Shown here one piece after another: positions 10,135-19,679 of a stretch of 64,000 nt of DNA. The position numbers and the translations under genes are program-made. The notes beneath the pieces are model-generated. The model searched no databases, had not been told where the DNA came from, and worked only from the letters and a program-made list of their open reading frames with translations. How positions within the stretch are numbered: the stretch's first letter is position 1; each line of letters begins with the position of its first letter. This stretch comes from Takakia lepidozioides (Eukaryota > Streptophyta > Takakiopsida > Takakiales > Takakiaceae): positions 63,965,053 through 64,029,052 of the forward strand of contig CM060732.1 in the NCBI GenBank assembly GCA_030704615.1. The letters run 5' to 3'.

Positions 10135-12150
10135 CTATCCCAAGCAGTGTGGACACAACCAATCTCCGTCAGGAACCTTCTCAAGAGGTGGTGTCAAGCA
10201 TCCCATATGCCAACCCCTTGAGCATCGATCACACACCAGCATGGTGGCTGCCCCTTTGGCAGACCCACAGAGCATGCACCTCAAACCTGCAGGTACCACT
10301 GCAAAGTTTGGGTCAACTCTACCATCAACATTGGGAAGGTGACATGGCGCACAATTACGCACATGGTCCTCCCAAGTCATGCCATCCCGACCCTCCAAGA
10401 TCAGGACCCCTGAGGGCAACACCTCTCGAACCCTCAGAATAACACGCCCTGCAGTAACATCCAGAGTCGTAGGAGCAGTCTGCTGCAAATAAACATAGTC
10501 ACCAGGGCTAAACCTCCGAACCCCAGGACGATATCCTCCACCACGTATAGTGGCATATCTCAACGTATCACGGTGTTGTGCAATGGCAAGGTTCTCAAAA
10601 GCCATGGGCATGACTTTCTTGAACAACTCTGCACGCTGATCACATACACGTACCCACACGTCCGGGTCGTCAAGGTTAAGGACTTGAGCAGTGTCCCTAC
10701 GAATGGCTGCAGGCAAATCCGGCTCTCGGCCAAAGAGAAGGAAATATGGTGAGAAGGAGGCAAGTGATGCTTGTTTGCTGAACCTGTAGCCCATGGCTAA
10801 CCAAGGAACCTGAAGATCCCAATCTCCTAGGTATCCCTTCTGCAAGCCATACTTGCGCAAACCCCTCTTCACCGTCTGAACAACTCTCTCTGCTAAGCCA
10901 TCGGCCTCAGGATGATCCCGAGAAGTGGTGCGGTGGTCTATCAAGGCTTTATCACACAAAGCCTGAAACTCCCCCAAAAACTCTCTCCCTTGGTCCGTGA
11001 GTACCTCAGCTGGAGCACCAAATCGGCTAAGCACACGATCCAAGGATGCATACGCAGCCCCCTCACTAGCCTTGTCAGGCAATGGAACCAACTCAATCCA
11101 CTTGGAGAAATGCTCCACCATCACCAACACATATCTGTGGTGGCGCATAGTCAGTGGCAACGGTCCTGCGAAGTCAAGACTCCACCTGTAGCCCAATCCC
11201 ATGATTGGTAAAGGATGCAACTGTGGTGTAGGGGCGTTGAATGAAGCACGCACCCTGTCACACACCATGCACCTAGCCACGAACTGTTGCACCTCTGTAT
11301 GCATACCACGCCACCAATACTGCCCCTGCAGTAAACTGTGAGTGCGTCGCACTCCAAAATGCCCCAACTCCTCATGGGCATGCCACACTAACCATGCACG
11401 CTGTGTGGGGTGAGGCACAATCCTCACCCGACCATCCTCCCACACTCGAAGTAGGTGTATCCCCTCCCACTTGAACCTCTTGGCTCGTTGCAGGATCCGA
11501 TCCCTCTCCCTGGCAGTCACAATGGCTGCCGTGTCTCCCGTGCGGAGGTAGTCCAACACAGCCGAATCCTCATGTATATCTCTGGCACCACCTAGTTCAT
11601 CACTAGCCTCAGGATCCTCAGACACTCCGTCTATAGTCATCCATGTTGTAGGTCCAATCTGACCTCCCGATGCCAAGATACACAAAAATGCAGATGCGTG
11701 CCATCTTGGCACCATCTCCTCGTCCGTCTCACCATGCCACCGAGCTCCAGTGTCATCCTGCTGGCTCATGCACGGATTGCGACTCAATCCATTCGCATCC
11801 CGATTGACCAAACCCGGTCGATGCACAACCTGAAAGTCATACTCCTGGAGTATAAGTGCCCACCGTGCAAGCTTCCCCGTAAGCTTGTCTGACTCCATCA
11901 ACCACTTGAGTGGCTGGTGATCCGTGACAAGGGTTAAAAGATTGCCGTATAGATAGCACTTGAAGTGTGCCATGGCCCACACTGCAGCTAAGCACTCTCC
12001 CTCATATGAGCTGTACTTAGCCTCTGCAGCGTTGTTCGAGCGGCTAGCGTAAGCCACTACGAACTCTCTTCCCTCATCATCCACCTGTGTGAGCACCGCT
12101 CCAAGCCCCAGAAAATTCCAATCCGTATGCAGCTGAAAGGGATGCCCCCC
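10135..12150 (-). CDS. Ty3 Pol fragment: RNase H, integrase and C-terminal PHD finger
   Basis: A single open frame of about 680 residues. RNase H covers about residues 13-135: HTDWNFLGLGAVL, SSYEGECLAAVWA, LVTDHQPLKWL, HRPGLVNRDANGLSR. The HHCC integrase finger is near 266-308 (HEELGHFGVRRTH ... CMVCDRV). The core follows with its three acidic residues in WSLDFAG, VLTDQGREF and DHPEADGLAERV. A basic C-terminal region contains FSPGDYVYLQQ. The last 47 residues form a C4HC3 PHD finger: CMLC, CDRC, WHMGC, and WLCPHC at the end. PHD fingers bind histone H3 tails, so this domain may steer integration, as chromodomains do in chromoviruses; that is inference. The first 12 residues come from joined CACTA sequence, so RT is missing. 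Confidence 0.85.
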   Translation of the reverse strand, partial: GGHPFQLHTDWNFLGLGAVLTQVDDEGREFVVAYASRSNNAAEAKYSSYEGECLAAVWAMAHFKCYLYGNLLTLVTDHQPLKWLMESDKLTGKLARWALILQEYDFQVVHRPGLVNRDANGLSRNPCMSQQDDTGARWHGETDEEMVPRWHASAFLCILASGGQIGPTTWMTIDGVSEDPEASDELGGARDIHEDSAVLDYLRTGDTAAIVTARERDRILQRAKRFKWEGIHLLRVWEDGRVRIVPHPTQRAWLVWHAHEELGHFGVRRTHSLLQGQYWWRGMHTEVQQFVARCMVCDRVRASFNAPTPQLHPLPIMGLGYRWSLDFAGPLPLTMRHHRYVLVMVEHFSKWIELVPLPDKASEGAAYASLDRVLSRFGAPAEVLTDQGREFLGEFQALCDKALIDHRTTSRDHPEADGLAERVVQTVKRGLRKYGLQKGYLGDWDLQVPWLAMGYRFSKQASLASFSPYFLLFGREPDLPAAIRRDTAQVLNLDDPDVWVRVCDQRAELFKKVMPMAFENLAIAQHRDTLRYATIRGGGYRPGVRRFSPGDYVYLQQTAPTTLDVTAGRVILRVREVLPSGVLILEGRDGMTWEDHVRNCAPCHLPNVDGRVDPNFAVVPAGLRCMLCGSAKGAATMLVCDRCSRGWHMGCLTPPLEKVPDGDWLCPHCLG

Positions 12151-12154
12151 CGGG

Positions 12155-12440
12155 GGTGTGCATTGTCCAATTGTGCCCACTCCTCATCGTCTTCGTCTGC
12201 AGGTCCATCTCCAATCCACACCCGAAATGCTTCTTGTCTTTTGTGGTGAAGGAGATGTGTGCGCACACCGTCCTCAGATCTACTTGTAGTGCCCAAACAA
12301 CGTTCACATGGGCATGGCATCCTTGAAAGCCCAAGGGCTCGGGCACGTGCCACTTCTCTTTCCCACAACCTGTCATCTCGGGTGTTCTGTCTACAGGGGT
12401 GATTAATTGGAAGTCCTTCGCATGGGCGAGGGGAACTCAT
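12155..12440 (-). pseudogene. CACTA transposase-associated domain (N-terminal fragment)
   Basis: The minus-strand frame contains MPCPCERCLG, then GVRTHLLHHKRQEAFRVWIGDG and a run of Asp/Glu. This is the cysteine and H-L-x-x-H pattern of the transposase-associated domain at the start of plant TNP2 proteins. The homology stops at EEWAQLDNAHPRGG, where the sequence joins Ty3 RNase H. No TNP2 core follows on this strand. It is a fragment of a CACTA element, possibly the same family as at 1-3316, which lacks this domain within the window. Confidence 0.55.
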
Positions 12441-14340
12441 TTTTGTTGGGGAGCCTCTTCAATGCAGTTTGTGCACGCCGTTGCAGGGGGCCGGATTCTC
12501 CTTTGCAGAGACTCCTCAATTTGGCTCTGCCACTCCCATTTCACTACCGTCAATTCCCTCCTCCTGCAATCTCAATTTGAAAGGTTCAGCCGCACATCCT
12601 TTGGCAGAGAAGACAGTTGACATTTTATACCAACTGGTAGATTCCAGAACATGATGGAAAGTTATACTCCCATTTAAAAGCCATCAAGATGCTTCCCATC
12701 ATATTTAGAATCTTTTCAACAAGACACTGAGAGAAATGACCAAAATCGACTAAAACAACGATATCCTGGAAAACCACCTGTCTCTACAGTTCGTGTGTGT
12801 GTGAGGAATCGGAGGACGTACATGGAATTTCAATTTTCACGATTCAGAACGTTGTGATCTTGGGCATATGGTTGAATGTGTATGAAATGTGTGCATTGAA
12901 GTGTGAACAACCCGACTACAAGGCCAGAACTTGCGCCACTTGTCTTAGGCCATAATGAGTGAACTCCACTCATCGGCGGTCATCGTCTGCACAATTTCCG
13001 GCTGCATCGATTCGTCTCTCAAAATCACATTACGATCAAAAGTTTGTAGTAGGGGGTAGTTCGCCCAATGCCACCCTCAGCGGAAGAGCGAGACGGATTG
13101 AGGAATAATGTATTGGAAGGTCGAATTCCATCACGGATTCGGCCGCGATCTCCAAATCAAGTTTCGGCGGTCAATCTCGTTCCGTTGCCTTGAAATTGCA
13201 CCGTGGCGGGAAGGGAGTCCATTTGTGTGGCTCTATCACCATGGCGGGAAGGGGAGCATGTTAAGAATGGAGCATCGCCCTGCCATTTCACTCATTTGCA
13301 GTTTGCAGCTTCTTCCACCATCTTTCCTACTTAATTGTGATTCTTGCAATGTTGCCCTTGAGACGGCAGCTGCAAGTGACCGGATCCTTTGATCGTCGCC
13401 TTCAAAGACACTTACGTGTAGCAGATCGCAGACCCTTAAATGCCTGGAGAGAAAGCCAGACGACAGTCAATGCATGCACGATTGTTTTGCACTGGTTGGG
13501 ACGGAGTGGGGTGCAGAGGAGGCGTGCTGTGCCGAAGTTCGCATGCCTAGCATCCTGCAGCCGGCGGCTTTTGCACGTTGGGCAGCAGTACCCTCTGTTG
13601 TATGATTACCATTTGTGGTACAGACTCACCGGCCTCCCCTGTCCACTTGGGTCTTGGGACAGTGACTTATGGAGTATGTAGACAGAGTTGCATGTCGCGC
13701 AGGTACACCAAAATCTCCCATGCAATTCTCCTTCCATTTCTCATTCATGCTTGCATGTGATCCACGGGGTAATTTCCATGTTCTCCCAGCTGATGTGGGT
13801 TCGCAAATTCTCGGTGTGCAGGTGTGTGTGTGAGGACCTCAACCTGGCATGGTGCGATGGGTGTCGAATGGACCCTTCTCTGCGATGGGAGAACCACTAC
13901 AGTTGAGTTTGTTTTTGCTGAATCATTTGGCAGAGCACTATGTTCACTTCTCACACATCATGCGCATTTTCTCCAAGAATGCATGTAAAGCGGAGCCATA
14001 CACGGCATCATTGCAGTGTGTTTCCTTCGCCTAATTTTGAACGAAATAAAGTTAACGGATCCATGTCAGTTGTGTGAATCACTACATCTAGTTGTCTGGA
14101 GGATTGTAAGTGGTTATTTTGAAACGTCTCAAAGTCGAAAAGGCCATAGTGTCAGATGCACGACACGTGTTCCTATTTGAAATCAACAACGGCCGGATCT
14201 TCACTACAGATCGGGGGGGTGTGTGATCACACTCCCCTCCTTGTCCTTCTTTCCTCCTTTGCATGTCTTGGTCTTCCTCGCTCGTCTTTCTCTTGGTCAT
14301 GGTCTATGTCCTCGCTCGTCTTCATCTTTGTCATGGTCTA
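12441..14340. other. No supported gene
   Basis: Short frames only, no family recognised and no repeat structure obvious by eye. It may be the 5' part of the CACTA fragment to its left. GGTGTGTGATCACACTCC near 14220 is a small inverted repeat. Confidence 0.4.
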
Positions 14341-14639
14341 TGTCCACGCCTAGTAAGAAGCGCTCGACCGCCAAGGTAGCATCACCTCCTCCCACTTCCG
14401 CACATTCCAGCCCCGCGGTGCAAAGGAGCCCCTGCCTGGCTCGACTGAATCCGCAAAAGATGGCCTCGGTGCGAGAGGGAAGGCGGCACGGTGGGCGGTC
14501 TTCGAGTTCAGATTCTGACACAAGCGAGTATAGCATGGGCGATGACGATGACGTGGAGGACAGTTCGGCGGAAACTGCATCTCCATCTGCAGAGTCTCTC
14601 CAAAAGGTGCACAAACGGCACAAACCCGCTGCGCATGAG
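14341..14639 (+). other. Possible first exon of a disordered acidic protein
   Basis: From an ATG at about 14341 the frame reads MSTPSKKRSTAKVASPPP, then Ser-rich, an acidic GDDDDVEDSSAE segment and a basic KVHKRHK. It ends at a good splice donor (GAG followed by GTGAGT at about 14640). The sequence then turns into LINE homology, so any downstream exons were displaced. Composition favours coding sequence of a nuclear or linker type. No family is recognised, and it could equally belong to a transposon. Confidence 0.3.
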
Positions 14640-14960
14640 GTGAGTTCTACCCCTACTTGTGTTCATGTTTTCTGGGCGTTGAGTTCTCCTCAAACTGAAA
14701 CTGGGATGCACATATCCATAAAGTTGTTCAAACAGGAAGGGCAAAACGCTGAGTCTCACTAAATTGTTCTCGTACTGAGGGATTAACTTTGAGGTCAAGA
14801 AAACCTTGCTTTGTCGCGTCATTGGACTTGCCTTGGAGTACGCATTTGCTATATGGGTTGATAACTCCAACGAGGCTAGGTCTGCAGAATCCTTCCAAGT
14901 GGGGGTGCTTAAGGAGTGGATGTCCGCATGCTCCAAAACAGCCAATGTGGCTGTTCGGGG
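14640..14960 (+). pseudogene. LINE fragment (region after the RT core), copy A
   Basis: Frame-shifted pieces match the LINE at 17430-17835 and its continuation at 22309: a piece around GMHISIKLF, then VKKTLLCRVIGLALEYAFAIWVDNSN, then QVGVLKEWMSACSKTANVAVRG. This copy runs uninterrupted across AAGGAGTGGATGTCCGCATG (14911-14930), the position where the other copy carries a CACTA insertion, so it serves as an empty site. Confidence 0.8.
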
Positions 14961-15310
14961 TTCATGGAATCATAGGTAATCTGGAGCTTGAAGTCCAGCC
15001 CTCTTGGATGAACCTGGACCCGCACTCTATCCCTGCTCCTTCAGCTATCCATGCCTCTGCACAAATCATGCATACTGCATCCTTGCCTTACTGCTAGCAC
15101 CTGACAATGACAGCCTAGATTTGTTCTAGGAAACACCTAACTCAACTTATCACACTAGTTCATATGGTCAATTGCATCTGCTACTCTTTGTAATCCAACA
15201 AGCATTCACCTTTTTGCCTCGATTGTCCCGCCATTGCCTGGGGTCAGAAAAGTATCAGAATTCAACATGAAAATTTAGGGCCAATTCTGATAAGAGGGAA
15301 AAACAGGGTG
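14961..15310 (-). repeat. OSB-like PDF-motif repeat, minus orientation
   Basis: Read on the minus strand this contains YFSDPRQWRDNRGKK followed by a GTGAATG donor-like sequence, then degraded matter corresponding to the second half of the motif. The same module occurs in plus orientation inside the CACTA element (18841-21640) and at 24331-25060. The resemblance is to the WWDNR-containing PDF motif of plant organellar single-stranded DNA-binding (OSB) proteins. Confidence 0.5.
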
Positions 15311-15465
15311 AAATCCCCGGGGGGTGCACTCCTCATTAAATGTACCAGCCACGTGCGTGCACAGGAGGGGGTATTTTAAACCCCCCCATGTACAACATTA
15401 TACATACAGAGGGGGGTTTAAAACACCTTAAATATAATTTTACAGGAAGGGGTTGTTGAGTTTTT

Positions 15466-15540
15466 AGGGATAGTGTAGTGGTAAGAATGGCGATTCCGCC
15501 GCGATGCATCCCGGGATTGAATCGTGGAATCGTCGTTTTG
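15466..15540 (+). repeat. tRNA-related SINE head
   Basis: TAGTGTAGTGGTAAGAATGG resembles box A of a tRNA-Asp/Gly type and CCGGGATTGAATCG at 15511-15524 resembles box B (one mismatch to GWTCRANNC). The flanks do not form an acceptor stem, so this is a SINE or tRNA relic rather than a tRNA gene. Confidence 0.4.
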
Positions 15541-15690
15541 TATGTTTGTTTTTTTTTTTTTTTCGCTCCACGATCTTTCTCCCCTGACCTCCCGCGGCTT
15601 TCTCTTTTCTTTCTCCTCCTCTCCCGCGTTCGCCTTCCCTTCCGCGGGCTTTCTCTTTTTCCTCCTCTCCTCTCCCCTCCTCTCCACAGG
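15541..15690. repeat. Polypyrimidine tract
   Basis: A strongly T/C-biased plus strand beginning with T16 and then CTTTCTCTTTTC-like units. It gives Arg/Glu/Lys-rich frames on the minus strand that reflect composition only. Confidence 0.7.
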
Positions 15691-16144
15691 GCATGGTAGG
15701 ACAATGTGGTGAGGGCACCAGAATGTGGTGAGGGCACTGACTTGGGAGAAGGTTTGAGGTTGTGATGTATGTAGAGGGCAGGAATCGAAGGGGATGAAGT
15801 AAGTGCGCGGGAATGTGGGGCAGGCCTGGGCTGATCGGTGATGATATGCGGGTGTGGTGGTGGATTGTTGTGCAACAATGACAGGAGGACATGGGCATCA
15901 AGATTCCCAGTCATCAGAGGTAATGAGCACATTAGGCCTATTTTCTTTCCTAATAATGATTGGCGTGACACAATGGTTGTACTCACTGTATCAGGCCTAT
16001 TCTCATCCTTATTGAATCCAAACAGCCAGAGGGACAAGATGCCCCTAAGTGTACAGAACCTGAACGTCCCGAATCTGAAGGATTTGGTACTCAAGAGTTT
16101 ACACAAGACGAGCAAAATCTACACATGGGGTAACTGTCCCCCCT

Positions 16145-16770
16145 TTGCAGAACGGTTGGGCGTCCAGGAGCAATCCCAAGCTACCTAGAGGACAAACAAT
16201 TCACATGCAAAGGGCTGGCTTGCGGCTGGCCACTTTCAACTTCTCAGGGCTTACTAACCAAAGGAAACAACTCGAAGTGGGACAAGTCCTTCGGACTAAT
16301 GATATTCATATCTGTGCTGGGCAAGAAACATGGGAAACTTCGGATAAACTGGTTGGAGATGTCAATGGTTATAAATGGGCAGGTAGGATGTGTACTCTCA
16401 AGGCAGCCTCTGCCAAACGCGGTCAAAAAGGGGTTGGATTCTTTGTCCGTGATTTCTTGTTTGATAATTGTGAAATTATCAACAAGGGTTTGAGGTACGA
16501 ACATAGTATCTGGCTAAAACTGAATCTGAAGGGCGGCATGAGTACGAAGGACCTCTTTGTGGGTTGTGTTTACATGCCCACAGAGGGGACCCTTAGTGCT
16601 GACGCAGACAAAGCCTTTGAAGATGTAAAGCTGGACTGTGCTTCGTTCCTTGCCAAAGGTCAGGTAGTGCTATTGGGTGACTTCAATGCCCGGGTGGGCA
16701 AAGGGCTCCATCAGGACGATATCATTGGGCCTTTTGGTGAGGACGAGCCCTCTATAAAGAGTGCTGCAAT
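16145..16770 (+). pseudogene. LINE apurinic-type endonuclease, C-terminus deleted
   Basis: This is an endonuclease/exonuclease/phosphatase fold: ATFNFSGL near residue 30, the metal-binding Glu in CAGQETWE near 58, GVGFFVRDFL near 96, FVGCVYMPTEG near 140 and the diagnostic LLGDFNARVGKG near 180. It ends at GEDEP, after which the related copy at 24027-24308 continues with the SDH-containing end of the domain (IGTSDHF). Here about 80 residues are missing and the frame changes into the next LINE segment. Confidence 0.8.
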
Positions 16771-17433
16771 TTGAAAACCAACAGAGAATTGTGGGCGAGG
16801 TACTATCAGCTCCGGAAAGATATCAATCAGCTTGTTAGGTCTCAGAAGAAATTATACTGGGATAAGTTATACAGTGAAATAAACTCAAACCACCATGGTG
16901 GTAATGACAAGAAATTATGGTTGGCCCTTCAACGTTTGTACAAGCCTAAAAACGGTCAGCAAGTACAAGCGCTGAAGACTACTAAAGGTGCAGTGGTGAC
17001 TTCATCGGTTGACATTGTCAAAACCTTTGAAAATCACTACAGTATCCTTGGCAGAACTTCTAGGTCTAACAGTGAGGGCTCTTCTGCTGAATGGAGGGAC
17101 ACAGTTGGAAAAATTGTTCCTATGATTCAAAACAGCCCTGATGAACTAGAGTATATTTCAATGGCTTATAACGCTCCCATTAGTTCTTCTGAGATTGTGG
17201 AAGCAATTGAACATTTAAATGGATATAAAGCTGGTGGACCTGATGGTATTGTCAACGAGCTTATCAAGCACGGTGGCGATCCCATGATAGAGGCCCTAGT
17301 TCTCCTCTTTAACCTTATCTGGAAGACTGAAATGATCCCCTTTCGCTGGCGACAGGGGGTCATTGTCAGTCTATACAAGAAGGGTGACAGAGAAGAACCG
17401 GGGAACTACCGTGGCATCACACTCAGGAGTTGA
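16771..17433 (+). pseudogene. LINE reverse transcriptase, N-terminal part
   Basis: The frame matches the fingers part of non-LTR RT: EAIEHLNGYKAGGPDGIVNELIK near residue 145, then LLFNLIWKTEMIPFRWRQGVIVSLYKKGD and NYRGITL near 215. The sequence stops abruptly after NYRGITL and jumps to a region beyond the catalytic palm, so the F/YADD box is deleted. Upstream, YYQLRKDINQLVRSQKKLYWDKLYSE is the usual helical linker. Confidence 0.8.
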
Positions 17434-17835
17434 TTAATTGCGCGAAGAGATACTTTGATCTTTGGGGGCTAGAGGCTAATGTCAGCAAATGTGCAGTGGT
17501 AGCATTCAACGACAGAGGAGAGGGAGGAAGTGATCTTAAGTGGCAGTGGGGTAGCCAAGAGATCCCGGTCCTCCCTTCCTACACTTACCTGGGCGTTGAG
17601 TTTTCCTCCAATTGTAATTGGGATGCACATATCCGGAAAGTTGTTCAAACTGGCAAGGGCAAAGCTCTGGGGCTCACTAAATTTTTCCATTGCAGAGGGG
17701 TCATCTCTGAGGTTAAGAAAACCATGCTTTGTCGCGTTATTAGACCTGCCTTGGAGTACGGATCTGCTATATGGGTTGATAACTCCAACCAGGCTAAGTC
17801 TCTAGAATCCATTCAAGTGGGGGTGCTTAAGGAGT
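17430..17835 (+). pseudogene. LINE segment beyond the RT core, cut by CACTA insertion
   Basis: FDLWGLEANVSKCAVVAF, SYTYLGVEFSSNCNWDAHI and MLCRVIRPALEYGSAIWVDNSN are typical of the region following the RT palm in plant LINEs. At 17835 the frame enters the CACTA inverted repeat. The reading continues at 22309 with MSACSKIANVAVRGEFGIP. Confidence 0.8.
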
Positions 17836-17861
17836 CACTACAACAGATTGCGGCTTTTACG
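17836..17861 (+). repeat. CACTA left terminal inverted repeat
   Basis: Starts CACTACAACAG and ends GGCTTTTACG. It pairs with 22280-22305 with one mismatch at position 11 (G here, A in the complement). Confidence 0.92.
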
Positions 17862-18300
17862 ACTCCCATGGGTGCGCAGTCATGACAGATTTGTGGCAGA
17901 AATGCCATTTGCAGTCATAAAATGCTTTTGAAGTCATAATGCAGGTCTGGGGAAGGCGTATATGCGACTGCATGGCTCCGGACTCTGCGGAACACAGGTC
18001 AAACATGTTTGACCACGAATATTGGCATGGCAGATATGACTACCAGTCACGGTCATGGCTACACTAGAATGACGTGTGTATATTGCTAGAAAGACATATG
18101 ACTTCATGACTCTCACTCTAATGCATTCTGCCAGATCATCACATGGATGAATCACTACGTGACTGCACATGTCAACACATGCTTTTCTGGTTATACATAT
18201 AATATATGAGTATTTATATTTTGAAAAAACGGAGACTCTGACCACTAGAATCAATTTAAAAAAAAACAAAATGCAATTTAAAAAAAAAAAAAAAAAAACA

Positions 18301-18475
18301 CATCGGCTGGTAAGTGCACAGTGTGTCGCCCTGGTGGTTTGGGGTTCAAACCCGCTGCCTTATCCCGTGTGTGGGATTGTTCGTGACAGTATGTCTGGGC
18401 GTTGATCGTCCTATACGTCTTATGGCCCATTAATGAAGGCGGGTGAAATTTCTCCCCTCCTCAAGGACATGTGGT
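18301..18475 (+). repeat. tRNA-derived SINE-like sequence
   Basis: GGCTGGTAAGTGC resembles box A and GGGGTTCAAACCC at 18341-18353 is a perfect box B. The unit follows an A-rich run at 18251-18299 and continues about 120 bases to another A-rich run at 18484. Without an acceptor stem it is not a functional tRNA gene. Confidence 0.5.
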
Positions 18476-18840
18476 TTCCTTTAAGAAAAGAAAAAAAAGA
18501 AAAAAAATCAAAGAGGGGCTTTTAGGGTTTACAAAAAGGTTAAAAAACTTAAAAAGTTGCCCATCACGGTAGCGTGAACAGACTTAGAGCGAGCGGGAGG
18601 GAGAGAGAGAGAGGGTTGGGACTTAGAGCGAGCGAGCGGGAGAGAGGGCAAACATGCATGGGAGGCCCGCAGTTGGATCAACCTTCGCATTTGGAGCAAG
18701 CAACCCTAGAAACGCTACGGTATGTGTGCGAGGAGGTTTCGGCTGGGAGCCCGCCGTTCTTGGGAGAGTCAGCTTCGTCTTAGTAGGCCGTGTTTCAATC
18801 TCTACCCGCTCGGCCCTGATTTTACAGCACGGAGCAGAGC

Positions 18841-18894
18841 TGGCATGAGTTTCTAAAAGATCCTTCACGATGGTGGGACAACCGCAATCGCAAG
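18841..18894 (+). pseudogene. OSB-like PDF-motif exon fragment
   Basis: The frame reads WHEFLKDPSRWWDNRNRK and ends at a GTGTGG donor-like sequence. D-P-S-x-W-W-D-N-R is the signature of the first half of the PDF motif in plant OSB proteins, which bind single-stranded organellar DNA. The second half (a PDFK block) appears in the module copies downstream. It lies inside the CACTA element and has no continuous gene around it. Confidence 0.5.
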
Positions 18895-19679
18895 GTGTGG
18901 CTTTTTCTTAATGTACGATGTGAAGAAGTTTGTCCATCCTGCAAATGTGGGCTGTTGGCTCCTGTTAGTACCATGATTTGGTATTCTTCCTGATGTTTCA
19001 AGGTTCTTGGGAGAGTCAGCTTGGTCTTAGCAGGCCGTGTTTCAATCTCTGCCTGCTCATCTGCACCGTGCTGGTTCTCACAGACCAAACCGACATTACC
19101 TGACTACAAGACACAAGCAGCACACACAAGAGGTCCTTTTGGGTTGATGGTCGGTCAAATCCTCTATGGGTTCTTCTTCGACCTATTTCAGCCTGTTTTG
19201 CCCTCTCATCAGACTCGGCCTTGAGATGCATATTGAATTATGTAAGTTAGCTCGTTGCTCATTGATAAGTAGGGTTGGGGGTGTTTGCTGGAATGATTGT
19301 TGTATGCATGATTTTGTGCAGAGGCATAGATAGCTGAAGGAGCAGGGATAGAGTGTGGAAGAGGGCCAGATTTCAAGCTCCGGATTATCTATGATTCCCT
19401 GTGGAAAGATAGATACAAGAAACCTGCATGGGTAGATGGTCAATTGGAAGCTGCAGCAGCATCAGCACAATTGATACAATCAAGCACTGCTAATGAAGAC
19501 ACCTTCTGAAACACATTTCACCCTATTTTCCCCTCTTATCAGAATCGGCCCTAAATTTTCATGTTCAATTCTGCAAGTTAGCTGGTTGAGTGAATCTAGT
19601 TGGAGTGACTTTGACATGATACTGCCAATGTGACAAGAGTATGCATTGAACCCATTGGTAGCGGGATATTGGGATATCT

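Larger units (their letters stand above)
9189..12150 (-). mobile_element. Ty3 relic (minus strand) with PHD-finger integrase
   Basis: In the minus orientation the order is RNase H, integrase zinc finger, integrase core, PHD finger, a short UTR, a G-rich polypurine tract and an LTR-like block (9874 down to 9189). Gag, protease and RT are missing because the 5' side is joined to CACTA transposase sequence at about 12150. The low-coordinate end interrupts the plus-strand Ty3 pol at 9188, consistent with insertion into it. The opposite flank is lost, so no target duplication can be checked. Confidence 0.65.

Noticed and set aside
13108-13681. Two overlapping plus-strand ORFs of about 100 residues
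   Set aside because: No family, overlapping frames, no splice or repeat support.
15466-15540. tRNA-Asp gene
   Set aside because: Box B has a mismatch and no acceptor stem forms; SINE head preferred.
15336-16115. 259-residue minus-strand ORF, Arg/Glu/Lys-rich
   Set aside because: Its composition follows the polypyrimidine tract at 15541-15690; no domain is visible.
18301-18375. tRNA gene with a perfect B box
   Set aside because: No acceptor or anticodon stem can be formed; it lies between A-rich runs inside a transposon.
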